Both the position numbers and the translations under genes were made by a program. From JAPOXR01 sp965116115 (GTDB lineage Bacteria > Pseudomonadota > Alphaproteobacteria > Rhodobacterales > Rhodobacteraceae), in contig OZ220486.1 of assembly GCA_965116115.1 (NCBI GenBank), positions 62,001 through 126,000 on the forward strand: DNA of 64,000 bases, written 5' to 3'. The notes beneath the pieces are model-generated. The model worked only from the letters and a program-made list of their open reading frames with translations, did no database searches and was not told where the DNA came from. Every line of letters starts with the position of its first letter. Within the stretch, counting starts at the first letter, position 1. Below, piece by piece: positions 19,800 to 28,212 of this stretch.

Positions 19800-22405
19800 C
19801 TCCTGACCCCTCATGGGGATGGTTCACCAGTTTCCGTTTGCCGCATCGCACAAAAGGCCGTAACTCCTGACCCCTCATGGGGATGGTTCACCGCGGCGGC
19901 GGCGCGGCGGAAAGCGTCGAAGGCGGCCTCCTGACCCCTCATGGGGATGGTTCACCCGCTTTTCGAGACTTTCAATCTGGCGATGGATTGGCTCCTGACC
20001 CCTCATGGGGATGGTTCACTTCCCATCTTCCCCTTCCTGTTCCTCAATTTCAGCCTCCTGACCCCTCATGGGGATGGTTCACGCGAACCCTTCACCGCCG
20101 AAGACCTGCGGGGATCCTCCTCCTGACCCCTCATGGGGATGGTTCACGCGTCAGCGTCAGCCTCGACGAAAACGGGCTGCCGTCCTCCTGACCCCTCATG
20201 GGGATGGTTCACTCTGACCGCGCCGATCACGCGGGATTCAACAGCGGGACTCCTGACCCCTCATGGGGATGGTTCACCGTTTTGCGGGCGTTCGAGGCGG
20301 CGGAATTCGAAAACCTCCTGACCCCTCATGGGGATGGTTCACTGGCTCGGGCGATTGAGCCGACGGTGGAAGGGACGCGCTCCTGACCCCTCATGGGGAT
20401 GGTTCACCCTCGCAACCACCTCGCAACCGCCCGACAGGCACTCCTCCTGACCCCTCATGGGGATGGTTCACCCTGAGTTCCTCCTGAACGGTTCCGCAGC
20501 TTTCAATCTCCTGACCCCTCATGGGGATGGTTCACCGGTTTCGCTGCCGCGCTGCCAAGCGTCGCGCTGCCAACTCCTGACCCCTCATGGGGATGGTTCA
20601 CCTTCCGAGTGCCTACTCAGTGCCTGTTAGGCGGTTGCCTCCTGACCCCTCATGGGGATGGTTCACTCGCCAGCCTCCGCCGCTGCGCATGGTCAGTTTC
20701 CGCTCCTGACCCCTCATGGGGATGGTTCACGCGAGAGCTTCCGCGCTTTTCCCGTCGCCGAAGGAGACTCCTGACCCCTCATGGGGATGGTTCACGACGA
20801 AGCGGCCCCAGTCGCCCCGCCATTTCGCGCTCTCCTGACCCCTCATGGGGATGGTTCACTGGTCCACATTCAAGTCCCGAACGGCACTTGGCGCGGCTCC
20901 TGACCCCTCATGGGGATGGTTCACTCCGTTCGTCCGCGCAATGAAAAGCCCCGGCGGAACTCCTGACCCCTCATGGGGATGGTTCACGCGGCCTTTTCCG
21001 TCGCGCCACGGGTAGGCGTCGGTCTCCTGACCCCTCATGGGGATGGTTCACCCGATACGCGTCGTCCTCGACCTGCGCCAAATGATAAACTCCTGACCCC
21101 TCATGGGGATGGTTCACAGTTTTGCCCTTTAACTCGGCTTCACGCACGACCTTCTCCTGACCCCTCATGGGGATGGTTCACACGGAGACGTGGCCTACGA
21201 ATTCGCGGACGGCTCCAGCTCCTGACCCCTCATGGGGATGGTTCACCGCGGCCTTTTCCGTCGCGCCACGGGTAGGCGTCAGTCTCCTGACCCCTCATGG
21301 GGATGGTTCACTTTCCATCCATTTGGTCCGCGTATCGGAGCAATGAATCTCCTGACCCCTCATGGGGATGGTTCACCCCTTAAAAGCCACGGCTACAATT
21401 ACACTTTTTTCAAACTCCTGACCCCTCATGGGGATGGTTCACCATTACGGTCGGCGGCTGTCCGTATTCGTGGAATTTCTCCTGACCCCTCATGGGGATG
21501 GTTCACCATTACGGTCGGCGGCTGTCCGTATTCGTGGAATTTCTCCTGACCCCTCATGGGGATGGTTCACCCGACCCGCCGGTCCTGATTACGAGGTCAA
21601 ATTACCTCCTCCTGACCCCTCATGGGGATGGTTCACTCATTTTTCGCTCCGTCAGGCTGAGCCTCAGGGCGGCTCCTGACCCCTCATGGGGATGGTTCAC
21701 TTCGTCCGCGCGCCCAAAAAACAATCCCCGGCCTACCTCCTGACCCCTCATGGGGATGGTTCACCCGCCCAAGGCGCGTCCTGAGGCTTTAGGCGGAGGC
21801 TCTCCTGACCCCTCATGGGGATGGTTCACAACCACCGACGCTTCCGGCCACGACACGCTGCCCGTCTCCTGACCCCTCATGGGGATGGTTCACGACTTCC
21901 GTCCCGGCGACCACCCGCGCGTCAACATCCCTCCTGACCCCTCATGGGGATGGTTCACCTCATCAACCCGGCAGCGCGCGTCGTCGCCTCGCCGGCTCCT
22001 GACCCCTCATGGGGATGGTTCACCGGCAATGCCTGCAAGCTTGGCCGCGTCCGCCGCCGCTCCTGACCCCTCATGGGGATGGTTCACGCGGCAATGCCTG
22101 CAAGCTTGGCCGCGTCCGCCGCCGCTCCTGACCCCTCATGGGGATGGTTCACGGGATTCGGTTTCGGCCAGGCGGCCCAGACATTCCTCCTCCTGACCCC
22201 TCATGGGGATGGTTCACCGCGTTTGTGCGTTTGTGGCGCTATGCGGTTTTCGGTCTCCTGACCCCTCATGGGGATGGTTCACCCGCGGCGGCAAGTCCTG
22301 GAAAGCTGAAATTTCCGACTCCTGACCCCTCATGGGGATGGTTCACCCGTTCGGCACCTGGATATGGACCATTTGCGCTCCTGACCCCTCATGGGGATGG
22401 TTCAC
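19800..22405 (-). CRISPR. CRISPR array, 41 repeats of 28 bp, 40 spacers
   Basis: 41 identical 28-base repeats start at 19800, 19864, 19928 and so on to 22378. On the plus strand each begins CTCCTGACCCC, has TCATGGGG in the middle and ends ATGGTTCAC; CCCC/GGGG can form a 4-bp stem. Spacers are 35-38 bases, except the rightmost at 31. The degenerate repeat is at the left and the leader at the right, next to cas2, so the array is probably transcribed on the minus strand, with repeats starting GTGAACC and a crRNA 5' handle ending in CAGGAG. Three pairs of spacers are duplicates. Short open frames through the array (for example LLTPHGDGS) are artefacts of the repeat. Confidence 0.98.
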
Positions 22406-22659
22406 CTTAGAAAACAAAGACTTAGCTCTTTAGGAACTGCCCGATAGTTCTCCTGACCCCTCAATGGTTGAACATATTGCGGTGAGTTTTTGTCTACGCT
22501 TTCCCGGATGCTGTGCTGACCCCTCATGGGGATGGTTCACACCTTAGAAAACAAAGACTTAGCTCTTTAGGAACTGCCCGATAGTTCCCGAATGAACATA
22601 TTGCGGTGAGTTTTTGTCTACGCTTTCCCGGATGCTGTGCACGATCACTTACCGTAGCC
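22406..22659 (-). promoter_or_regulatory. CRISPR leader, duplicated, with aberrant repeats
   Basis: A leader of about 100 bases (22543-22641) starts CTTAGAAAAC and ends near GGATGCTGTG. Almost the same sequence occurs again at 22406-22515. Between them lies a 42nd repeat (22513-22540) whose first three bases are GTG instead of CTC. Inside the left copy, at 22450-22473, sits a repeat that has lost its TGGGG centre. Only the right copy is in the usual place between cas2 and a repeat, so it is probably the working leader. Confidence 0.75.
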
Positions 22660-22935
22660 TTAAAGAACGACGCTCTTCTTATCCGCCTGCATCTTGCCGT
22701 CTTCAACCCCAAGACGAAAAATGTCAACGTTGAACCGGTTTTCGCAAACGAGCATCAGCACACGATCGGCATCCGTCAATTCCGCTTTCAAACCAGTTTC
22801 CATTGCCCGGAAATCCGGCCGACCCAATAGCCCGCAGAAAACGGAATTTTGTTCATGAATCAGGTAGCGGCTCAGCAAACGCCGGAATTTCTCGGTGCGC
22901 CCCGCCGCTACATCGTAGGAGACCAAGACAAACAT
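22660..22935 (-). CDS. cas2: CRISPR-associated endonuclease Cas2
   Basis: 91 residues from ATG 22935, which overlaps the cas1 stop by one base (TGATG). Cas2 dimers bridge two Cas1 dimers in the spacer integrase. The start MFVLVSYDV carries the conserved beta strand with Asp. It is the last gene of the cas operon and borders the leader. Confidence 0.92.
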   Translation of the reverse strand: MFVLVSYDVAAGRTEKFRRLLSRYLIHEQNSVFCGLLGRPDFRAMETGLKAELTDADRVLMLVCENRFNVDIFRLGVEDGKMQADKKSVVL

Positions 22936-23906
22936 CAGATCTTCCTCCGCCACGGCCGATACTCGTCCACACCCAGCACATGGCGCTCAATGGCAAGCGC
23001 CTCCCGGAGAACCAGTTCGCGGAGGCTGTGCGCCCCGCCGAGCGGAGCATCGACCTTTTCAGCCCAAAACTGCAGGGTTTTCCTCCGTCCGGTTTCGGAC
23101 AGCCGACACACGTTTCCGTTGATCTCGAACCATGACGACCAGTTGGTTCCGCGTAGAACCAGTTCGATGACAAGGCCGTCGCAGACAGGCGGCTTGAACA
23201 CCTCAGCGAGATCAAGCGCCAGTGAGGAACGGGCCTCACGCGGTGAATGCAGGAACGACAGGCAGTCATCCAGATGCGTCTTGGCAATCTCGTTGCGGCA
23301 CAGAGCGTACATCAGACCGTTAAACCAAGAAAGCAGACAGTTGATCTCATTGTTCGGCGGCCGGCGCACCCTCGCGCCGAAATCGAGCCTCGGGTCAATA
23401 CGCTTCCATGCGTCGTAGTACCATGCGCGCGTCAAGCCCTCATGACCCATGAGCGCCTCGACGGTGTCGGCGGAGGCAAGCGCTTCTGTCGTGGAGATGA
23501 TTGCTTCGATCGGCTCTCGAAGACCTTCGACACCGCGATATTTGCGGTATCTCAAGTTGGCCAGCATGTTCTCGGCCGCTCCCCGGACAAAGCGGCGCGC
23601 CATATCAATTCGTCTTATATCATGGGCACTGGCGAGGGCCTGCAGCTGTCGCACACGTCCGCTGCGAGGATTGCGGTTCGGTTCAAATGAGCCGACGACG
23701 TTGCCGTACCAGTCAAGCACCGTGATGCGAACGCAGTTGCGGCCCAAGAGACTGATCACGGAGGTCGTCAAACCTGCCTCGCCGGCCAAGACAATCTGGC
23801 CAAGGCCCCTGATCGGCACCCGTCTCTTGCCATCTTCCGTGCGAACAAGCAGCGTTCCGCCGTCAACGGCAAGCCGGGCATCCTTCGACACGAAGAGCGT
23901 CTCCAT
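22935..23906 (-). CDS. cas1: CRISPR-associated endonuclease Cas1
   Basis: 323 residues from ATG 23906; GGGAGG lies 5 bases upstream, and the start overlaps the cas4 stop. Cas1 is the integrase that inserts spacers at the leader end. The start METLFVSKDARLAVDGGTLLV is the usual N-terminal beta domain, given here by its first part METLFVSKD. Candidate active residues are the Glu in MGHEGLTRAWYY, the His-equivalent region in SWFNGLMYALC and the Asp in KPPVCDGLVIEL. It is full length. Confidence 0.93.
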   Translation of the reverse strand: METLFVSKDARLAVDGGTLLVRTEDGKRRVPIRGLGQIVLAGEAGLTTSVISLLGRNCVRITVLDWYGNVVGSFEPNRNPRSGRVRQLQALASAHDIRRIDMARRFVRGAAENMLANLRYRKYRGVEGLREPIEAIISTTEALASADTVEALMGHEGLTRAWYYDAWKRIDPRLDFGARVRRPPNNEINCLLSWFNGLMYALCRNEIAKTHLDDCLSFLHSPREARSSLALDLAEVFKPPVCDGLVIELVLRGTNWSSWFEINGNVCRLSETGRRKTLQFWAEKVDAPLGGAHSLRELVLREALAIERHVLGVDEYRPWRRKI

Positions 23907-24445
23907 CATATCCTCCCGCAGAAACGTGCGTAGGAGCATGTCCGGCATATCGGCGCGTTGATTCCTTCTGGACATCGCTTGACCGCGAGTGCGGCTAGTT
24001 CCCGTGCTGCGGCAAGCATTTCAGCCACAAGCCCGTCATCAACCTCCACTTCACGCATCCGGCGCTCAGAGATCACCTCGACGGCTGGCCGCCACTCCTC
24101 GCCGGTGCGAGCGCTCAGCATCAGCGCATAATACACGGCCTGACGCGACACCGCGTCTGCAGCGCCGCCCTTGCCTTTGGCCTCCACGACGATTCGCTCT
24201 TTCCAGCAGATCCGGTCCGGCGCGAGACCCATCAGCCCTTTGACCGAGCGGTCGCGCGCCTTGCTGGCGGCATGGGCAAGCGTTCCCAGTGCCATGCGTT
24301 CCTCAAGATGCGCGTAGTCAACCCGGTTCAGGTGAAGCCATGCGCGGCGGCGGCAAATAGCGTAGTGCTGGAAGGCAAGACCGTGAAGGCCGTGGAAGTC
24401 GCACAGCCGCGCAAATTCCTCAATTTGGCTTCGCCGAAGAGCCAT
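23906..24445 (-). CDS. cas4: CRISPR-associated exonuclease Cas4
   Basis: 179 residues from ATG 24445, overlapping the cas3' stop by one base. Cas4 trims prespacers and selects PAM-bearing ends. The four Cys of the iron-sulphur cluster are visible: one in HYAICRRRAWL near the start and three in ICRTCSYARFCGRI at the end. The RecB-like nuclease core includes GTLAHAA, the catalytic Glu/Lys in IVVEAKGKGG and QAVYYALML. It fits the I-D type, which normally carries cas4. Confidence 0.92.
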   Translation of the reverse strand: MALRRSQIEEFARLCDFHGLHGLAFQHYAICRRRAWLHLNRVDYAHLEERMALGTLAHAASKARDRSVKGLMGLAPDRICWKERIVVEAKGKGGAADAVSRQAVYYALMLSARTGEEWRPAVEVISERRMREVEVDDGLVAEMLAAARELAALAVKRCPEGINAPICRTCSYARFCGRI

Positions 24446-26487
24446 TACATCACGCCCGACCCCTGCTGGGCTTCGGAGACATCCTCCTCGCCTTCGCGCG
24501 GAACAACGCCGGTCATACCCACCAAATTGGCGGCCTCCTCGCATATCCGGTCACCTTTATCTCCGAAAGGATGACGCCTCGCGCGCTTCATTGCCTGACA
24601 GAACTCATAGGCGACTGAATGCCTGGGAAAAGGCGGGAGCGACATCCCGTCAAGCGGCGCGAAAGAGCAAAGGGTTTGGCGGAAAGGCCTAGTGTCGCCG
24701 GTCTTCAGAATCGATTCAAGCGGGCGGGAAAGTTCGATGCAAAAGCCGTCTTTGTCTTGAAAACTCGGCGAGCGGGACAATTCCTTGTAGCGGCCGACCA
24801 TGCTTTCCGGCACGAGATCAGTCCGCTCCGCATGGCGCACGCGCACGCGCGGCTCAATGTCACGAAACCGGACAGCCTCACGAATGAAGGCCTGCACCCA
24901 CTCTTTTGGCCGTTCAAGATTCGATTTCTCGAAGGCTGCGAGTTTAGCTTCAAATGCCCGCACCTTGCGGGGCTGGAAGTCCCGGAGCGTCGCGCGCTCG
25001 CCTTTGTAAATTGACCGGACTCTGCGCAATGCACACCAGAACAGGCACGCACACCAAGCAGCGCGATTCGACATCTTCCCGTGTGTCTGCAACTCCCCTG
25101 AAAACCGGTTTTCATTCCCGGAGAACTCGTCGGTCACGTCGCGAAGCACAGCGCCGATGAATTCTTTCACGGTAACCTCGGCAGGCGCGTTTTGTGCAAA
25201 CCGGCCAGCGGCCAGCTTGCGGAATGCAGCAAGCATGTCGGGCGGCACAGGGCCGGCCACGACCACGCGCCCCTGCAGGTCGCCGCGGGAGACGCGCCCG
25301 ACGCGCTGGATGAACGAGCACGATCCGTATCCGGGGGCCATGATCATCAAGCCGGCATTGAAGGTAACGCCGACTTCAATGCTTGAAGTGGCCAGGATCA
25401 CACGGGCCTCCCGCGGGTCGGCGTTCCTGCCGGCCACGCCATGCTCGTCTTTAAATGCGCGCTGGGCGTCATCGATGGAATTGATCGTCAGTATGTCGTC
25501 TTTAGAAACTCCATGGGTCTGAAATATCTCCGAGAGAATATCCCGCTCCGCTTTGAGTTTGGCGACACTGTCCTGGATAACCACAACTGACTGACCAGAG
25601 CGCAGGGTCCGGTCGATGGCCTCGCCTTCCCCGCGACAGGCTTGGAGGATATCCGGGTATCGTCCGAGGGAGACTTCGATATCGCCATGCACGATGCGCG
25701 CTCCCGACGGCTCCTCGTCTGTCGGCCAGCTTTCCACTTGCTCCTCAAATACGCTGATTTCCGCCTCAGGGCACTCGAACGAAATGAGTGTGTCGGCAAT
25801 GGCGATCGGGGTGGCGCTTAGAAAAGTGACATGCGGTCGGTGTCCCGCCCCGGAAAGTCCGCTTGCAATGCGACAGAGTGCGCATGCCAACCCAAACCCG
25901 CGCGCCTCGATCGTGTGAAACTCGTCGAAGACGATGTGATCGCGCGATAACAGGTCTTCCAGCGACATGGCGGGCTGGCCGCTGTCGCGCTTCGGCGGAT
26001 TGAGCAGGAGCTGACCGACCGATTCCGGTGTAGCGACAATGAATGAGCCGTTATTGTGAAAACCGCCTTGAGCACGAAGCTGGCGAACCCGCTCTGACCG
26101 AACTTCAGCGGGTTTCCTGCCAGAATCCTTAGCCTCCTCCATTGCATCCGAGGTCCAGATCGCCAAACGGCCCTTGATCTCCTCCTCACTCCAGCCGTTG
26201 CGGCCCATGATCCCGCTCACTGACTGTTCGAGATTCTGCGCTAACCGTCGCGTGGGCACGACGAAGAGAACATTTTGACCAATGAGCGGCGCAAGCTCAA
26301 AGGCGTAGGTCTTGCCGGCCCCGGTCGGCGCCGAGGCGATCCGAACGGGTGCCTTGTCATTGACCAACCGGACTTGGAAGTCGGTCAGCACCGCGTCGGC
26401 GCCAGCCACGGTTCCGGCGAACGGATTCTCGTTTCCCGGCCGAACACCATGGCGCCTGATAAGCAGGTCAACGGCTTTTCTGTTCAT
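24445..26487 (-). CDS. cas3': Type I-D CRISPR helicase Cas3'
   Basis: 680 residues from ATG 26487, which overlaps the csc1 stop by 4 bases (ATGA). It is a superfamily 2 helicase without an HD nuclease domain, as expected in type I-D where the HD domain sits on Cas10d. Motifs: Walker A SAPTGAGKT, motif Ia VVPTRRLAQN, motif II VFDEFHT (DEFH in place of DEAH), motif III FLSATPI, motif VI QRVGRVSRGD. It should unwind target DNA after recruitment by the effector complex. Its end overlaps cas4. Confidence 0.92.
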   Translation of the reverse strand: MNRKAVDLLIRRHGVRPGNENPFAGTVAGADAVLTDFQVRLVNDKAPVRIASAPTGAGKTYAFELAPLIGQNVLFVVPTRRLAQNLEQSVSGIMGRNGWSEEEIKGRLAIWTSDAMEEAKDSGRKPAEVRSERVRQLRAQGGFHNNGSFIVATPESVGQLLLNPPKRDSGQPAMSLEDLLSRDHIVFDEFHTIEARGFGLACALCRIASGLSGAGHRPHVTFLSATPIAIADTLISFECPEAEISVFEEQVESWPTDEEPSGARIVHGDIEVSLGRYPDILQACRGEGEAIDRTLRSGQSVVVIQDSVAKLKAERDILSEIFQTHGVSKDDILTINSIDDAQRAFKDEHGVAGRNADPREARVILATSSIEVGVTFNAGLMIMAPGYGSCSFIQRVGRVSRGDLQGRVVVAGPVPPDMLAAFRKLAAGRFAQNAPAEVTVKEFIGAVLRDVTDEFSGNENRFSGELQTHGKMSNRAAWCACLFWCALRRVRSIYKGERATLRDFQPRKVRAFEAKLAAFEKSNLERPKEWVQAFIREAVRFRDIEPRVRVRHAERTDLVPESMVGRYKELSRSPSFQDKDGFCIELSRPLESILKTGDTRPFRQTLCSFAPLDGMSLPPFPRHSVAYEFCQAMKRARRHPFGDKGDRICEEAANLVGMTGVVPREGEEDVSEAQQGSGVM

Positions 26488-27212
26488 GAAGGAGACGCGT
26501 CCGCCTGCGCCGCGGCCTTCCACTCCCTGATGATTGCCACAGCCTCAGCGAGCGGCAGGGGGTTGGAGAATTGCAGGTCCCAAAGAGCCTGAACCTCCAC
26601 GCGCAATCTTTCGTTCTGCGTTACGTCGTTCCCGCAGACATACCCGGTATGAAGATTAAGCCGTACGTCTCTTGCTTCGTCGCGCACCATGCGTACAAGG
26701 CCGCCGCGGTGCCGGCCAATCCGGAAAACGATATGGCGGACATTCGCACCTTCTGCCTCGCTGGCCATCTCGAACGGGTCAGGGCCGAACACCGCGCCGT
26801 GATAGACCGCTTTGGGCGGAATCTCCTGAATAAAAAACCAGCTCTTGAGATTACCGGTTCCGGTCGCGTCTTGGATCGACTTCTGGTAGCCGCCCTCTTG
26901 GTCGAGGTTAAGTCGGCGGCCCAGCGGACGCATGAGCTTCGGCTCCTCCGCTTCGAACACAGAGGCGAACCAAGTCATTAAGGCGAAATCGCGGCGGTAA
27001 TCCTTCCGCGGCAATGCGACGCTGGATGCAAGGCCGCCGAACGCGCCGGCCAGACCGTAAGCCACTGAGCGGTCGGCCATGTAGGTCGAAATGCTGGCGA
27101 CCCCCGAGGGGATCGCCAGCGACTGGTAATGGTGAGGCGTGAGTGTCTCCAGCCGCACCGGCGTGGCCGCATAGCCCCGAAGGGGCGGAGCAGTTATATC
27201 CGCAGTCTCCAC
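26484..27212 (-). CDS. csc1: Type I-D Cas5 family protein Csc1
   Basis: 242 residues if read from the GTG at 27212, five bases after the csc2 stop and preceded by AAGGGC. An ATG at 27245 or 27305 would overlap csc2. Csc1 is the Cas5-type subunit that holds the crRNA 5' end. Family blocks: LTPHHYQSLAIPSGVAS near the start, YMADRSVAYGLAGAFGG, then LNLHTGYVCGND toward the end. Assignment rests on these blocks and on its place between csc2 and cas3'. Confidence 0.88.
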   Translation of the reverse strand: METADITAPPLRGYAATPVRLETLTPHHYQSLAIPSGVASISTYMADRSVAYGLAGAFGGLASSVALPRKDYRRDFALMTWFASVFEAEEPKLMRPLGRRLNLDQEGGYQKSIQDATGTGNLKSWFFIQEIPPKAVYHGAVFGPDPFEMASEAEGANVRHIVFRIGRHRGGLVRMVRDEARDVRLNLHTGYVCGNDVTQNERLRVEVQALWDLQFSNPLPLAEAVAIIREWKAAAQADASPS

Positions 27213-27216
27213 CTTC

Positions 27217-28212
27217 TCAGCCCTTGATGCCCCTGAACCAAGCATCGAAGAAGGCGGCGATCTTCCGTTGGCCTTCGACATAGCGCGCACGCAGGTCGGC
27301 ATCATTGGATTCGACTCTGGCGATCAACCGCCACAGCAGGCTGCGGGCCGCCGACGGCGGAACCGAGGCCGGGAAACAGTCTGAGAATAGGCCTGACAGC
27401 CCTTCGACGGCTGCGGCAGGATTATCTTTTTGATCCAGTTTTTCCACCAGCACGTAGGGGCTGGAAAGCTCGCGCTCGAAGGGTGCCCCATAGATCCCGG
27501 CCAAGTGCGTGCGCACGTTGACGCCGTAGATGGAAGTCTGCCCGCCGTATGCGCCCGCCAGCCCGACGCAGAGCAGAAAATGCTCGACTGCCTCCACCGG
27601 CGCGGTGCGCCCGTTGAACGTCACCGTCTGGACAAGCAGCGTGCCGGGTTCCAAGAAGTGACGTTCGAATAGGTTGCTCGAGTTCTTTTTTGTCTCGGCA
27701 TCGAACAGCGAGCCATCCTCCGCCGCGCGGTTGTGAAAGGTCTTTCCGACGCAATTCGCGTACGGCGCAAGCGAGACAGCGTCAGAGTAAAGCGCACTCG
27801 CCTTGACTGGCAGAACCTTGCCAGCCGCATCGGTACTGTCCCCGAACACAACAGTATTCAGGTCGAACACGGCCCCGGCGCCTTCACCTTTCGGAAGCTC
27901 GGTCCGGTTCTGGGGACAAGCCCCGCCGGCACCGAAGAACCGCAGAACCTGCAACCCGCGCCGGCGTTCACCGTACTTAAACTTGTTGGCTACAGCGCGC
28001 ACGCGGCGGACGCCGTTCACCTCTATGTCAGTGATCTCGGCCTGTTCGTTGCGGAAGGTGGCCGGCGCGATCACCTCACGGACCATCGGGATGGTGACCG
28101 ATCCCAAATTTTTCAGCGCGGGCATTATGTATTCTTCCCTCGCACCCTGAGCGCTAGCGGTGAGTTCGTCGATGCTCCCGAGAAACGGTTCGACAGGGGT
28201 CATGTCAGTCAT
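27217..28212 (-). CDS. csc2: Type I-D Cas7 family protein Csc2
   Basis: 331 residues. Csc2 forms the backbone that coats crRNA and is an RNA-recognition-motif RAMP protein. It has the family pattern LNTVVFGDS followed by VKASALYSDAVSLAPY, and ETKKNSSNLFERHFLEPGTL before a glycine-rich GLAGAYGGQTSIYG stretch. Its ATG overlaps the cas10d stop by 4 bases, showing translational coupling. Confidence 0.92.
   Translation of the reverse strand: MTDMTPVEPFLGSIDELTASAQGAREEYIMPALKNLGSVTIPMVREVIAPATFRNEQAEITDIEVNGVRRVRAVANKFKYGERRRGLQVLRFFGAGGACPQNRTELPKGEGAGAVFDLNTVVFGDSTDAAGKVLPVKASALYSDAVSLAPYANCVGKTFHNRAAEDGSLFDAETKKNSSNLFERHFLEPGTLLVQTVTFNGRTAPVEAVEHFLLCVGLAGAYGGQTSIYGVNVRTHLAGIYGAPFERELSSPYVLVEKLDQKDNPAAAVEGLSGLFSDCFPASVPPSAARSLLWRLIARVESNDADLRARYVEGQRKIAAFFDAWFRGIKG

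Noticed and set aside
19877..22410. Many plus- and minus-strand open frames of 60-105 residues with LLTPHGDGS or DPSWGWFT repeats
   Set aside because: They are translations of the 28-bp CRISPR repeat and its spacers, with ATG and no stop inside the repeat. No ribosome binding sites of their own.
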